Source: Aquanectria penicillioides
Taxonomy: Eukaryota; Ascomycota; Sordariomycetes; Hypocreales; Nectriaceae
DNA length: 64,000 nt
NCBI GenBank assembly: GCA_003415625.1
Contig: PYIU01000003.1
Location: 1,364,001-1,428,000, forward strand
Direction of reading: 5' to 3'
A program made the translations under genes and the position numbers. This document shows positions 48,907-63,660 of this stretch, piece by piece. Positions within the stretch are counted from its first letter, which is position 1; each line of letters opens with the position of its first letter. Under the pieces are notes generated by a model, which saw nothing but the letters and a program-made list of their open reading frames with translations, ran no database searches and had not been told where the DNA came from.

Positions 48907-49766
48907 GGTGGCAATGGCTAATTGGACCAGACTGGGATGGTCCCCTGTATTCTAATATTTTCGTGCTCGTACATCTCTGCATTTGCTTGCACACAGCTAA
49001 AGCGGGTCGGATCTCATCCATACACACACACTTCTCGCGGCTGGTATCTGGACTGGGAGTTGGTAGAAAGGTAGAGACAGGGGAGAATGGCGACTTGACC
49101 CTCGGTGCGTGCTCGCGCGTGGCCATCTCGTCTGATGGATCAGATGGATACAAGTTCGCGGGCTCGGATTGCGTCGCTCCTCTGGATGCGCGACAAGGGT
49201 TTTTTTCCTCTTTTTGCTTTGATAGATGATGAAATTGATTCCCGCTTGTGAAGTTAGCTTGAAGCTATTCTGTGTACCACGTATACATGCATGTATTGTT
49301 ACAAATGTCCATCCCTACTCCGCTGTCAAGTTACACTATTGTCTGTTAGTGGCTGCACCATGATGGCTTGCTCATCAGTATCGCTGTATGACACAAGTTT
49401 TCAAAGGCCAATGTAGGAGATGGGCAGATATTAACATAAGTCTATTTGTGTCATGCATGAGTTCGTATCCATTTTGGTATCGTCTCCGTCCACATCTCCT
49501 GTAGCTCTTTGTTGCTTGGTGGTTTGCTCGTTGGCCTGTACAATAATGCCCCTTGCCTCGCAGGGTGCCGCCAGCCCAGCCGGCCGAGCTCTTCTTCCAT
49601 CTCCTTCATCGCTTTCAGCCCCTCCTCTATCACCCTAACAGGCGTTCGTCTCTGCACGTAAGCTCGCCGCGTGAGCTTGCTCCTCTTGTCGTTAAATCGT
49701 TGTGCTCATCTGTGATTTATCCGTTTGCATCGTCTTTAGTGCCTCATCCCGTAGCTCTTTGACCGC
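48907..49766. other. Convergent interval after CDC48
   Basis: About 860 bases between the CDC48 stop and the stop of the small minus-strand gene. It holds 3' regions and one unassigned minus-strand frame at 49451-49651. Confidence 0.6.
49451..49651 (-). other. Possible exon of an unrecognised small protein
   Basis: On the minus strand, a TACGTGCAG acceptor-like site is followed by a 66-codon frame beginning RRTPVRVIEEGLKAMKEMEEELGRLGW and ending WIRTHA. The charged helical composition looks coding, but there is no ATG close by, and the nearest upstream gene already has its own stop at 49767. It may be an alternative 3' exon of that gene, a separate small gene, or chance. Confidence 0.25.
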
Positions 49767-50432
49767 CTAGGAACTCTTCTTATCCTCGACCTCGCAGACG
49801 GCCTCGAGGCTCTCGCGTGTGACTCGCAGAGCCTCTTCGACGACAGAGTCGGGAACGGCAAGGCTGGGTTTAGAGCCCGCATCCTTGGCATCTTTCGCAT
49901 CGCCGTTAACCTTTGCGTCACCATTGGTGGCGGGCTTGCTGCCGTTCGTGCTTGATGAGGTCGGGTTCAGAGCCGAATCGTGGCGGACGTCCTCGAGAAC
50001 GCGATGAAGAAGAGCAGGAAAGGTGGTTATTTCACCAGATCGTAGGAGGGCGAGGGCGTGGTTTTGGATAGCGGTAGGCCAGTTGGTGTTGTGAGAGTTG
50101 AGGGAGTGCAGGAGAGCTTCCTGGATCCTAGAGATGGAGAGGGTCAGCCATGTCAGGATTTGATGGTTATCACGTGTGCGTTTGTCCTGTAGGCCAATGC
50201 CATTGTTGTACTAACAATGGGAAACTCTATGAACATGGCCTGCAAGGGCTAGAAAAAGCACACACACGGAGCTAGGTAGCGGGGGAGAAAGGGCGGAGAC
50301 GAACTTGGCGACGTGCCCGTCACGCAACAGGACAGTGTTGACCTGGGAGCGCAGATCTGGGTCGAGAGTTGCAGGAGTGTAATTTGCGGCGCCAGAGGGG
50401 ACTTTAACGGGAGTGGACGGAGCGTTCGACAT
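49767..50432 (-). CDS. Conserved-looking hypothetical protein, 162 residues
   Basis: Exons 50432-50305 and 50127-49767 join in frame to 162 residues. I do not recognise a named family. The N-terminus MSNAPSTPVKVPSG is disordered. Residues about 30-88 form an alpha-helical block (LRSQVNTVLLRDGHVAKIQEALLHSL, then ALALLRSGEITTFPALLHRVLEDVR). A Ser/Asn/Asp/Lys-rich linker follows, and a C-terminal helix SVVEEALRVTRESLEAVCEV. There is no signal peptide or membrane segment. The 176-base intron has GTTCGT...CTCTAG ends and splits a lysine codon. The start ATG at 50432 was preferred over an upstream non-ATG extension. It looks like a cytosolic or nuclear helical adaptor, which is an inference from composition only. 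It converges with CDC48. Confidence 0.7.
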
Positions 50433-52114
50433 GGCGATGGCTGCGATGAAGTTGCGCCGTGGGGAGTGGGAGAGTGGGAGAGAGGGACAAAGGGACAAAG
50501 GACCAGCAGCGTCCCCGATGTAAGAATGGAGGGTATTCGTCGAGTTCGGTGGGTATCCTCAGTGAAGAAAAAGTCCCCGGCGACTGTTTTTTTCTCCAGA
50601 GAAATGGTCCCGCCTGACTGGTTTCCGGCCGCAGAAGGGTAGAATCAAAAGGTCGAGTTCGAGCGTCGCCAGGTTGGGATAGCTGCGTCGAGTGACGTTT
50701 TTGGTGCTGGAGAAACGGGGATGTCAGTCACGAGGGTACGGGGAGCGCAGCCAGGAGGAATTGATTAATCAGCGCACACGAACTCTTTGACGGCAAGGTT
50801 CGGATCAAGATTGGCGATCGGGGGTGATCAAAGACTGAGCCAGAGGAGAGAAAAATGCCCCAGGGAATGCAATTGTAATTTGGTGGCGAGGCTGAGGCTG
50901 GGGGTGAGAAAGTGGGTTTTGGGGTGGAAGGGGAAGGATTTCGGGGTGCACAAGGCTGAAGCTGCGGCGCGCGGCACGACAGCAGCGGCAACAGCAACGA
51001 GCAACAACAGCAGCAGGAGCGACACCACCGCAGGCGCTGGGTTGGTGGATGGGGGATGGGTGGAGTCAAGCTGGTTTGGCAAGTGCGTGCCGCCACAGGG
51101 ATTAAGTGGAGTCTGTGGTTTTTCTAAGGAAGGGGCAGCCCGTAGAAAGGGAGTGAGGTGTGACAGGGGGCCACGAGGGGAGGGGTTTGGTTGGACCAGC
51201 TTAACGATGATGGGCGGGGCTTAGTTGAGGAACAGCATGAACGACAACACTCGCGCCTGCCACTATCACCATTAGTGGCCTTGTCGAACTACGTCCCTTG
51301 CTTCCCAGTGCCAGTGGACACAGCCGCGTCTACAAGTCCCATAATTTCCGGTCGCAATGAACGCTGACGAGCGCAGCTTTGCAATTGATCTCTCATCTTG
51401 TACAGCACTTCTGGATTTATAGCTGAACGTTCCCAGGTAGTTTGTATCATCACTTGCTCGCCTTCACACCTTCGCCCAAGCAACTCAATATTGCTGGGGA
51501 AGGACGGTCTCGCTTCTTTTTTTTTTCTTTTCTTGTATGGAGGACTAGGGTTTCACCGACTGTTTTCTCCATGGGTCAGAGGTTCTTTGTTGGACGCTGA
51601 CCGCGACTTAGATGCGTGATGGGATCGACTCCAATGTCGATTGAAAGAGTCTGTCCTCATTTGTCAAAGGAACCATTACATCCAGTATTTCCGCCTAATT
51701 CTCTTCTTGAGACCATGGCTCTTCATCGAACTCCTCTATATATTTGTGATCTCATTCTTCACTTCATCGCCATTTGATAACAATCCCAGGGCCCCAAGAG
51801 CCATCATCATCAAATTCTAGCCAATTCCCTTGAGCTTAAGCTGCATCCAAAAATTGCTACTGTACCGATCATAGCCCAATATATTTTTAACATGGTCAAA
51901 AACAAAGAGAAGTTACCTGTAAGGATATAGTGCTGGCGCGCCGAACGTGCGACGACCAGGCGCCTTATATACAGTTATGTGGCCCAATTCCGGCGCCTTG
52001 TGCCTGAATTGGTTGATATTTTGGTCAATTGGTCGAGTGGGCATGCCACCCATCTCTTCACATTACCATCTGTTGGGTCCGTCTGGGAGCCCATTGGGTT
52101 GGGCAGTCTCAGTG

Positions 52115-52139
52115 TTTTTTTTTTTTTTTTTTTTTTTTT
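52115..52139. repeat. Poly-T tract, 25 bases
   Basis: Twenty-five consecutive T on the plus strand in an AT-rich, gene-free interval. A shorter A run occurs at 58914-58929. Confidence 0.9.
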
Positions 52140-55100
52140 GGGACGGAGTGGTGGCTGTGCTATTCCCACGTCCATGGGCTCATCAACAGTATGGAATTTA
52201 GTAGCAAGGTAGTTGAATAAATTGACAGTCATGGTGCTTTATATTTTTTCTCATGACTTGAGGTGCACTGCATCCCAGAGGAGTTAAATCATGGATGCGT
52301 CCGTATATTGATGATGCCTGTAGACTGTAGATGCCGCGCCTTTCTAAGTGGGATGAAATGCGCAGGATCAGCCTTAAGAATGGGAATGATCGTAACAAAG
52401 TTTGCTGTCTCAACTTCATGAGATTTATTATTAAAAGCGAGTTTTTCCATAATGTAATGGTGTTTGCAGACACAGCGATGTGATATATGGTATTGGTATA
52501 CACGATATTGGACCACGTCTTACTCACCATTCCAGTTTCACCACCAAGGTCAGACACAATACAAAACCGATTCTCTGATTACATGCACGACTCATTGATT
52601 GGATCTCATTCCCTCTATTCGGTACTTTTCTACAAGTAGTCAAGCTGAACTGAAGATTAATCATATATTAGTTAGTTCCGTAGATGACTGGTATATCTCC
52701 AAGGCATTTATTCATTAGCCAGGGTACAATATGTCTGCTCACTACCCTGTTGGTTGGGCTAGTAAAACGATCCAATAAAATCATATGTACAATACATGGT
52801 GCGCTGGGCTTGAAAGATGACACAAAGGGGCTCGTTTGAACTGGCCAGGCCTCACTCTTCCTTGGTTTTCTCTCCTTGGATCAGAGCTATGTGAGAGACG
52901 TTCACAGACGGCCTATGTCGCGCAGCCCACTCTATCCACAAAGCAACAATCATTGTTTCTTGCCAATTCAATGTTGGAAATAGGGTGATAAGCACTCACA
53001 GGATGCTTATTTCGACCGTATAGGTCTTTTCAGGATTTTGCGAGTGTTGGTGTTGTGGCCTAGCCAACTTGACATCCAAGGCAACTGTTCCGGAATGGGG
53101 CAAGGCTTCGTAGTTTTATCTTCTCTGGCTGCCAACCTATCTAGAGTTCCGTAAAGAGTTTCTATACCTTTCCTGCTTTACCTTGTTTATTATATATATG
53201 TTATTGTAAGGCGGAGGCACATACCCGCGATGCAACAGGCCCCCCATCACCATGGTAAAAGATCAAATAGAAATCTCAGTCACTACGACTACTGGGGTGC
53301 CTTAAATTAGTATATTACATGCTACGTGCTATGCACCAGCGCCCCGTTACGATTCACTTTGGGTATGAATTACTGTGATTCTGTGTTGTGTCTGAAATTC
53401 CATACATGGTACTCATATATATAAGTAATTATCATTGAAGGTTTGGATGTCTTGTTTTGTTTTGAAGACCCCTTTTTAAGGTCAGTTAAAAAATCAACAT
53501 GAAAATACTCCAGATAATTCATCTTTGATACAAGCAATTAGCGGGGTGATAAGGTCGCCATCAAAATCCCTTCCACATGATGTGCCTTTCTTGTTGAAAG
53601 TATAGAACCCAAAGTACCACTTGTTTCGGCAAGGGGGTACCTCCAGTTTTTGCTGAGGTGCTATGGTTCAATATTTCTTATCGCCTACCCTAGAACTACA
53701 CCATCTCTCACAAGGAAACATCAACAACGAGCTATAGCAGCTCCTGCAATTGGCTCAAGCTAAAGGTTAGTGGTAGCAACGGCTCAGCTTTGCCGCCGCT
53801 GGGCATCAATCTGTGTGTTACCCTAGACAGCTTGCACATGTCAATCAATCAACAACATCCGCCCCCTCCTTTGTGCAACCACCACTCCCTCCCAGAAGCT
53901 CTCGAGCCATTGCGCCTCAGCTTTCTCACACCGGTATGCTGCCGGCATGGCCGTGGATGTCACCAGACAAATTTGACTCGGGTCCAGCTCGCCTGAGGGC
54001 GCATTTCCTCCGCTCCGGCGTCGGTACCCGACCACCACTTACAAGCACAAACCCAGCTCTATCCGGCAACGGGGCGACGGGCAACGACACCACCCACTCC
54101 AACCAACCCTCGAGAAAGCTTCTTGTCCTGTGCGCGCTGATGTGACACAAGCTGGCTAGGAATCCAACCATTCCTTCCTGCGGCCTCCACAAGCGAGCAT
54201 TTCCATGTCCATGGTTGTGCTTCTCTATGGCGATTCCCTCCATTCCTTGTCTGCGCTTCCCGACCAAATATCGCCAGGCGTCATATTTCCCGACACCCTC
54301 GTCCACAACAAGGAATACTCCGGCTTCTGGAACCAAGGAGGGCCTTGGAATCCGCACGTAGCCAGAAAGCCGGCCCGCGGCCCGGCCCGTTAGGATACCC
54401 GGTATTAGGCTCTCCGGGGTCTTGTCGTCTGCTTGTCTTCCACCCACACACCGACATACCTGATGCTGCTTCTGATCCCTCTAAACCTACCGTACCGCGT
54501 TTGCCTTCGGCCCTCCTTGTCTTACCATTGCCCGCGGAAGCCCGCCACTATGGCCGGCCTGCCTGTTCGCCCCGCGCTGCACGGCCGTTCCCTGGACCGT
54601 CACATGAGCCCCTGCGGCCGCGAGATGAGATAACCTGGAGCAAACAAAGTGGTGTTCTCAATCAAGGGGGGAGGGGGAGCCGTCCCCGTCCCCAGACCCC
54701 GGATCCCCCGGCAGCCGCCCGACCACCCGCCTAGGCGGTGAGGAACAAAGCAACGACGGCCAGTTGGACGGGGAGTATCTCACCGACCCTGTCAGAAACC
54801 TAGGCCCACGATGGCCGAGATAGGGGGACTGACCGCTCTGCAACACACAACGTCAAGGATTTCTTTGCGTTTTTTTTTTCTGCCGATATGTTGCTGATGG
54901 ATGGGTGGACGTGGCCTCGGTGATGGGATTGCATACTGCAGGGACTCGTGGGAGCCCAAGACTGGGCTGATAGACCTGTGTCTGGCCTCAATGTGCATTT
55001 TCTGTAATAATGTGCTTGGCAACTCAAGGTGAGGGATTGGGAGGATGCTGCTAAATTTGAAACGTCCAAGGTCGCACAAGACATGAATTGTCACATTGAG

Positions 55101-58100
55101 TTGACAGCTTCCGTAGGTTTGTATCGGTACAGCACTTGCCATATCCTGCTCAGCTCACCATCGGCAATTGTCCATCTGCGCGAAAGAAATTATGATGCTC
55201 CAAGGATTCCATGATGTTTGAGACCTCCCCGATTTCGGTACGGGTGTAACCGGAGAAACGATGGAGCCAACATGCGTTCGCCAAGGTTGACGACATAAAT
55301 TGTAGGTTGACAACGCCAGGGTCATGATGCTGCTTCATTGAAAGTTCCCTGCCCTCACTAAACTTACCCTGCCACGCCACGAGGTTGGTGTGTTATATCG
55401 AATAGAACTAATGCCGGCGCATTCGTCCCGGCAAGGCGTCAAAGAGGCCACCCTGCATATACACTGCCAGGGACTGCAGCTTAGGGATGTCAGCGTCCTA
55501 TGAGAACGTGGCACAAGGGCGCACTGTGTTATTGAGCTCGCGTCTCATGGATAAGAGACCAATCGCCTGAGTGAGAGAAGGGAAAAGAACGATGCGTCGG
55601 CTGAAGATCATGCAACTAGACAGGACCCGACTTCGAGCAGGTATCTGGCCGATGCACCAACATGGGCGGCACACCACGTTGCTTTTTCCTAGGCCACGGT
55701 AATTTTGTGTCAGATTTCCCCGGCGGTCCGAGGGAAGATGAGACATTCGCAAGATTTGGTTCTGGGAACGCTACTTGATTCATCTAGACATGTTCTGCCC
55801 ACACAAGCATAGCCTATCAGCCCAAGGACCTCACTCTGCCCAAGCTTCACCGACAGGGGTCCGAGTCTCATCGGGTTTCTCTTCGTGGGCAGGACGGACT
55901 CATTGGGTAGGATCCCGCAAGCTTGTGTCACCACGATGTTGTTGCCGAATCACGGGGCGAACCCTATTTGCTATCGCAACTTCTGTGTAAGTCGTCGAGG
56001 ACAGATCCACTCCATGGCGGGATCACTGGTTCGAGGCAAGCCCTGTCGTGGGAACCTGGGAAGCGTGGGGTTTGCGGCGCCAAGACCAGCTAGAGGTATG
56101 CCGCAGCCTTGTTGATGACCCGGTGACCAAGTTTATGGGATGGTTAGATGCGGGAGGTTGACCACGAAACGATGAGGCTGAAATGCTCGAGGGGACCAGT
56201 TCGTAATGTGGGGGATCAACGCGAGTCTGGATGGATACTATGTACTCCGTAGTTGAGTGTGTGTTGGGGCTTTTTGGGAGGGGATAGTGGAACCCGGGCC
56301 ATTCTGGATAAGTCTCTCGCGTCCCTTGCAATGTACCGCAAGTCCCACGCCTCACGTCCCACAGCCCGCAGCAAATGTGCGTGCATCCACATCCACTCCA
56401 AAGAGGCCGTGGACAAGGCGACCACACGCACGTTTCCCCGGAAAATCAAGGCCACCTCGCCTCGCATATGGAGTGCATGGTGTCGAGCACAATGACGTCT
56501 GAGAAGCCCTGAACCGCTTCGTCAGTGGCACGGGCCTCCGACTTGACGGTTTTGAGTTTGTTGGTTCATCTATCGGGCGCTGTTCCGTTGTGGCTAGATG
56601 ATTCCGTACAGCAGGTTCATGTATTGGCAAACGTGGCGACAGACCATGTTGGAGCTGGAATACGGATAGGGAGCCGCTCAGCCATGTGCCCGCTTGTGTA
56701 CGTGCCCATGTACGGGAGTGGCATCGCATGTGAGAGTCGCAGGAGAGTACGAGCTATCGATTGGGTAGGGATGGATACAGCAGTGGATTCGTAACTGGAC
56801 GGCCCGATGGTGAGCCGCGCGGTACCAACATGCTCTCCTTTGATGATCATCCCGGGACGGGGTATTGAAGCATGTACTATAAAGGAATGACAGGATCCTG
56901 GGGCAGGCAGCCTCGAGTGGCTGTAACTTGGTGGTGCACACTGTATCGTATTGAACGGACGAGACCACTGGATCACCAACATGGGACGGCCAGCTGCATC
57001 GGTGGGACGGGCTGCAACCTGACACGCTGCTCAGTTAGCCAAAGCACGCACAACGCAATGCAAAGGAAATTCAGGCTTTGTCGGCGGCGGATACGGAACA
57101 CTGTACGTGCAGGGATCATGATAGCCTGTGGATCGAGGATACCGTATCCATACAGGAAACTGTCGTCGGAGGCCGGGATCAGGGCGGAGACGGCGAGTGG
57201 CCGACTGACACGGAAAGGCAAATGGTTCTGAGATGGCAATTCGGGGCCGTGGTGGCCCCCCGATGGCCCTGTGGTGGATTGACGACAAGGGGTTGGATCG
57301 GCGAGAGTCGACCTGTCACTTTTGATTTGGCGATGGAGGGCCCACTGGATTGACCGGTTGAGCCAGGGGCCTGACTGGAGTGTGGCTTATCGAGAGAAGA
57401 ACTTTGGATGTCGGTTGGCTCACAGTGAACGGGAGTGCGGGAGGTCAGAGGCGGCAGGCGGCAGCGGGAAGACAAAGGCTCGAGCTGAGTTGGATGGAGC
57501 CAGACATGGGGGAAGTGTGTCGAGTAGCCCATGCGACGCGTCTGCGAGGAGAAAACGAGTTGCAGGATGAGAGAAGAGGAGAGTAAAGCCGTTTGAGAGG
57601 GGGAGGGGCAGAGCTACTGACGCCAGCCGGCAGCACAGAGTCGAGACTCGAGGCACAATCGTGGATTGTGAATGGAGGAAGGCTGCCTCCGGGCGAGAGC
57701 AATATGGAGCAGATGACGCGGAAGAATACTGACCGATCGCTCTGAATGGCGGTCTTGCTGACTGTAGGATTATTGAGACGGCCACCGATGCGAGGCCGAG
57801 AGGGTCAATGGTTGGACTGGGATCGCGAGGATATGCCACCGAATTATTGTTGAAGTTCATGGACATGGACGGTTTGGTCGGAGCAGCCAACGACTGACCG
57901 GTAGGAGTCCCTTGCAGTAGCACCTGTCGTTTCGTCTCATCTCGTCTCCTCCTTTCCTTCTCTCTCTTCTCCTTCTCAGTCGACCGTTACCGTTGGCTGA
58001 TGGGGGAACATGAAACCGATGGACACCACTTGGAAATGAGCAAACTGTCAGCATTGATGTCGGTCGTGCAATACGGACAAATGATGGCTTTGGCAATTTG

Positions 58101-61030
58101 GCATTGATGCGGGAGAGGTCGCATTAAGAAGGCACGTTTCGATCGAGTTACCGACATCCACTACCATCGATGTCAGTATTAGTAGGCGGCTGCTAAGACA
58201 AGACCGCTGCAACAAGGCAACAACGACAGCTCCAAAACCGGCCAGGTACAGCTGCATCTCATCATCACCGTCTCCTCGACTCTTCACCGCGGCCAGCCGC
58301 CATTCTCTTCACCATCCCACCTTTCTTCGCCGAGTTGCATGCGCGGCATTACCTCAACCTTGGCTTTGCTCGTGTCGTGTCGTGTCGGCTCGTGTTGCGT
58401 TGCGTGGCCCTGCATCTCAAAGCGCCCCTCAGGCAGAGGGCCCTCCACAATTACTGCCGGAGCTCGCTCCAAAACACATTCCTCCTTAGTATAGGCTAAT
58501 GATGTGGATGCTGAATATAGTATCAAAGATATCGCAGCTGTCATATTTCGGCTTTTGGGGAGTTGCAGATGTACTGATGACACCACAGCCACCTTGTCTC
58601 CATCCACCACCACTTGCCACCACCCCTCCGAGTTCCAGGTTCTGGAGAATGAGTGCTGCTGGCCTTGAATGATCTATGCAGTTGTATGCAGATGAGAAAC
58701 GACGAGGCTATCCATCCCTCCATGACAGACCCTGGCCTGTCCTACCCATCCTTCAACTGTCTAGCTACCTGACCTCCTCGTACGGTACCTTACCCCAGAT
58801 CCTGTGATTACAGAGATGGCCTGGATCGGCTCAATGTCGCCTGACAAGGAAACCCAGAATCTGCAAGACAGCACACCCATGGCCTGTGCTGATGGGGAAC
58901 AAGTTGAGAGAGAAAAAAAAAAAAAAAAAGCGACACGGGTGTCTGGTTTAGGGTCAAAGACAATCAATAATGCCCCAAATAGTAACTCTCTTGGTAGGTC
59001 CACGCTCAGCTTCGCGCTCATCAATAATGTGCCAATATTAGGTACGGACTACAAGACCTTTCAGCCCGCTTGACTGGGCCCCGGGCTGCCATCGTGCGGG
59101 CGACCTGACCAAGCACTAGGATCGTGACGGAGCGGCTCTTTTAGGCCATGGCGGGTGAGTAGGGGTGGAGGGGCGATTGTCTAGCCGGCTGGCCTCATCG
59201 CACCGCGCGTGTCTGACCAGGTCACGCCCATTACAGCCAACCATTCATCATTTGTCTTCATTTCTGGCTGGCAACACCTTTAGACCTGGGAATGGAACAG
59301 GTAATGTTGACTCTGGATTGGAGCAACATTCCTCTTCCCCGATTATTTTCCCTAGGCCTTTGAAGCTGATTTCGGACAACATCAGCCCATTTTGGATCGG
59401 CGGTACGAGGTGCGAGCTCCAGGTCCAGCTGGCGGGCGGCGGTTGTGAAGGGAATCGATCCCGCCGACTGGATTGGCGGAATGTAGTAGGACGGGGTGGG
59501 TGGATGGAAATAGATGGATGAATGGGACACGCAAGGATGGGGATGGCTCGAACAAATCCCCATTGCGGCCATTGCGATTGGGGGTGTTGGGGGCGGCACA
59601 CCGCAGCCAGATTGAGGTCTCGGAAGACTGTCTGTGTGGTTTGGTGGGCTGCAGGACTCACAAGCGATCTTTGGGCAGCCCGCTCGTGGCTCCCATGCTC
59701 GGGTGAGGTAACCTGGCCTGTCAATCAGCAGCGAATCCATGTCAGCCAGTCGTAGGTGGCCGACGATGGACTGTAGGGGTTGTGGGCTTGCATCATGGCG
59801 TTTTCTGGACAGAGTCGGCGGGTGGACCGCCAAAGTGTCGAGGCAACAATACGGGTACTGGGGCCCCAGCAGCCTGCAGACGCACTCATGCAATCCCTGG
59901 CAGGCGGTGAAGGCGACATTTACACGTCGTCACGGGCTGGATTGCGATTGTGACTGTGAGCCGGGACTTGGACTGGGATTGACATTGAGCCTGGGGGAAG
60001 CTCACGGTTTCCAAGAGCAATCATGGTTGATAATTTAGTTGATGCCAGGGCGCCATGCCTCTCATGGATCTAGCTCAGTGAAAGGTTCCTGAGGGGGTAG
60101 GGGGGTCTCGCCAAAATGTTTTTTTTTCCTCATCGAGGTATGTATGATAGTCTCTGTCCCATGTCCGGTCAATGGCCCATGCTCCTCCATGCTCCCTACC
60201 CCCCTGTTGCTATGTCCCATGCAGCCATGCCCTCCATGTCTCTAAGCCCCATGCCAAACCTCCGTGGCGGAATGTCTAACAATGTACGTACTTGCTAGAC
60301 TTACCCGTTTAGTGGTTGAGTAGCCAGCCACTTGACCCTGCCTGGGGAGACGGCTCGGGAAACAGCTTGCTAGTAGTCGACAGCCAGAAAGCCATCAAGA
60401 GCACCACCGTCGTCATCGCTCCAGCGTAGCCGCAGCCACAGCAGAGGAGAAAATAACCGAGGCAGGCGACAACCGACAAGGGCAGCCGAGCTAAGATGAA
60501 CCACCAACACAAAGTCATCCCGGGGCTTTGAGGGGGTCTGGAGCCCGGGAGTCCTGGGGCCTGGGTGCAAAAGCACGGGAAAAGAACAAGGCTAGAGGAG
60601 CTGCCGAGAGAAGTCCAACGATGGGCGGAGATGGCAAATGGCGATGGCGGTGGGTCGAGGAGCCAGCCAGAAGCAGAAGGGGTCAGAGGAGCGGATGCGG
60701 TGGAGTCGGCGATGAGGTCAGGCTGCTTGGGGAGATGGCCAGAAGACTGATGGAATCGAGAAGCACTGATGATCCATGGATGATCCTAGCAAGTAGTGCT
60801 CGACCAGTGCCCGCAATGTTCCGTCTGATGTCCAACCAAACCACGTCCAAAAACGGCTGCATCGCAAGCATGCCAAAAAAAAAAAGAGAACACACCCTTG
60901 TACGGATACGGACGAAGCTTTACACGCCTGACACCTTTGCTATGCGCGTTCCTATCAACCACCAGTCTTTGTAGATGTTGCCGGTATTGCAATGATGAAT
61001 GATGACAGTATTCGCCGACGACGGCGGATA

Positions 61031-61126
61031 CACATGCACGGGCACGCACGGGCACGGGCACGCGCACACACACACACACATACACACACACACGCATATA
61101 CACACACTCACACACACGCACGCACT
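61031..61126. repeat. Degenerate (CA)n / CACG microsatellite
   Basis: About 95 bases of alternating purine-pyrimidine DNA, made of CACG, GGCACG and CA units with minor interruptions. It can form Z-DNA in principle. The long frames crossing it translate as His/Thr or Val/Cys repeats and are not genes. Confidence 0.9.
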
Positions 61127-63660
61127 CTTTGTATGTCGTCCTGTGTCTCTCTCATGCACACTCTCTTTTGCTACTCACACCTAAAACCTCAGACACGCAC
61201 TTTTGATGCACGCCGACCGGCACCTCAGCACATCCCCTCGCATCTAGAATCACCCGTTGGTCAGGCCCCCTCGCTCGTCCCGCGTCCTTGGTGGCTCGTC
61301 GTGCAGCACATCGCGCATCGCGCATCGCAGTGCCGTGCCGTGGCTACTAACGTCTGGGGCCAAGGATGCTTATTCGCCAATTCGGTTCCACGAAGTTTCC
61401 TCTTTTCTCGCTCTGGGGACCTGCAGCAAGGTCCGGCAGGCCGGAGACAAGGTGAGGTAAAAAGCAGGCACGGCGTCCACGTACATGAGATGGCTTGCGG
61501 CGAGTTGCGCATGTTGTGTGTCGCTCGTCGTCGGTCGAGAGCCGCCGCAATCCCGCAGTGCCGCGGCGCTGCGTCCCCCTCCAGTTCGACTTCTCGAGTC
61601 CTATTTCGGCGACATGGAGTGGAATTTCTTGCACGAACCGCCGTGACCGCGGATAGTTGACATACACGTATGTCCATGGTAGCAGCATGTGCTGGCGCGT
61701 GCGCCCGCGGCGTTAGCTGGCCGATTTCCCATGTCGACGACGACCGACGATTTTCGTAGCTGGTGTGCCATGTACTTCGTACTCGGTATGTACTATTCAT
61801 GTAGGTAGGCTACGTACTGTGAAGTGGGATAGCAGTCTAAGCTAGACCTCCTGACTCGGGTCCATCTGACTGACTCGGATGACGACGGATGGGTGAACGC
61901 GGTGTGTGTAAATGGGACTAAGGGAATGGTGGGCAAGGTTGGCATTCGTGGGATAGGAGAATGTAGAATGGAGAGTTACGGTCTGTGGATGCAGACGAAG
62001 TCGACCACCACTGGACTGAGGGCTTGGGCAAGGACATACATACAACAGGAAGTTCCATCCCCCAGCCTTCGTTTCGTTCGTTGGCAGGTAAAAGGTCTGA
62101 GGTCGCGCAACCACCACGATCACCGCCACACACCTTTGTTACCATCCATCAGGACGACTGGCATCCTGTCACTTACATCATCACCCTCAGTGGTCATCGC
62201 CTCACCAACCATCACGGTTTTTGGGCACCACACCGCTGACGACAAGCAAATCATCTCATTAGAATCGCCAATTCGTCAATAAGAGTACGAGCAAGCTGGA
62301 ACATTGACAGACTTGACCAAAATCCAACGCATCCACGGTTGTGACGCTCAACATCTAACACACTCTCATACTCTCACACACTCGCAGACTCACACGCCCT
62401 ACCCCCCTCCTTCTTCTCCCCATACCATATTGGATGCTCGGTAGAGCCTAATTCTACCGACTCGTTGGCTCATCTCATTCTTCAGACTAAGCCCTCTCTC
62501 CTGATCGGAGATCGAGCGCTTTGTGCAACGCCCGTCGCCAGCCGTCAACACGACCTAGCCAACGGCTTGCCGCCGCCGCCATCGACCGGACCGTTTATTC
62601 GTCACGGCGACGGAGATCGGTTACGAGGACGTCTCTTGGCCGCGGTGTATCCTTCCTCACGTTGCTTTGCCTTGATTCCCAGGCTGCCGCCCGGAACACG
62701 GCAGTACTGTTGGGTAACGGTAACGAGCACGGAGAATCCTCCGGGAGGGTGCTCACAAAACAATAGTCTTCTCTAGTAGGGTGTGCTCCGCAGAGAGTAC
62801 CCTGACATCAGAGTTCAATCTTGATCCAACCCCCGATCACACATTTGGGACCAGACAAGTCCCCCCCCCCTCCTCCTTCTGGGCCTGGAACTGGGACTTG
62901 GACTTCTTAGCCTTGCCTTACCGTCTGGGGGAGACCTGACTGGTTGCATCCCGTCAACCCGACCGGACTTCACCTGAAGCGGACCATACTTAGCTGGGAC
63001 AGTTCCCCCTAAAATACTACCTACTTTCCCAGGTTCCCTCAAGCAAGCGCACAATTGTCGGTCGAGGGAGTTATTTCTCTCGCACAAAAAAGATCGTTCC
63101 GATAATCAATTTATTTTTTTGTCCTCATCATCCTTCGCGCTAACCGGGGGCACGAAAATAAAGAATCGCTCGCGCTGTTCGGTCTTCTGATTTGGATCCT
63201 TGGTGGCCTCCATCTCGTCACTCGTTTTATTTTCGATCATCTCTCGTGTCTCCAGTCCAACACACCAGTGCGTGCCTCCTTACACCAATATCAATCAGCC
63301 CCAATACCAATCCATACCAGGGTCTGGAGCAGCGCGGCAGGGCAGTGTAGAGCAGTCACTCACCCAGTTGCCGTGTCTTGTCCTTAGTCCGTGCTCATCA
63401 GCGTTGCCATCCACACATCCACACACATTCGCATCCCAACATCCACACGCATCTCCATCCGCATCCGCATCACGAGAAACATCCATCGACCAGGACGTCA
63501 GGCATTCATTCGCGTGGCTTCCTCGCCCCCCCCTCAAAGAGCCCAGGACCCAGCAGACCCAGCAGGCGGACCCAAAAGAAGCGCCCCAGCGGGTCTCTGG
63601 ACCCAGAGGACCCTCTCCACCCCGGCGACGCCCCACAACCAGAGGGCGTGCAACACCGAC

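Noticed and set aside
57740..57923. Possible first exon of a HeLo-like or NLR-type protein on the minus strand
   Set aside because: The IDPLGLASVAV segment is only faintly suggestive and no downstream exon with matching phase and coding character was found.
60992..61660. 222-codon plus-strand frame
   Set aside because: Its first part is the CA/CACG microsatellite and the rest has no recognisable motif.
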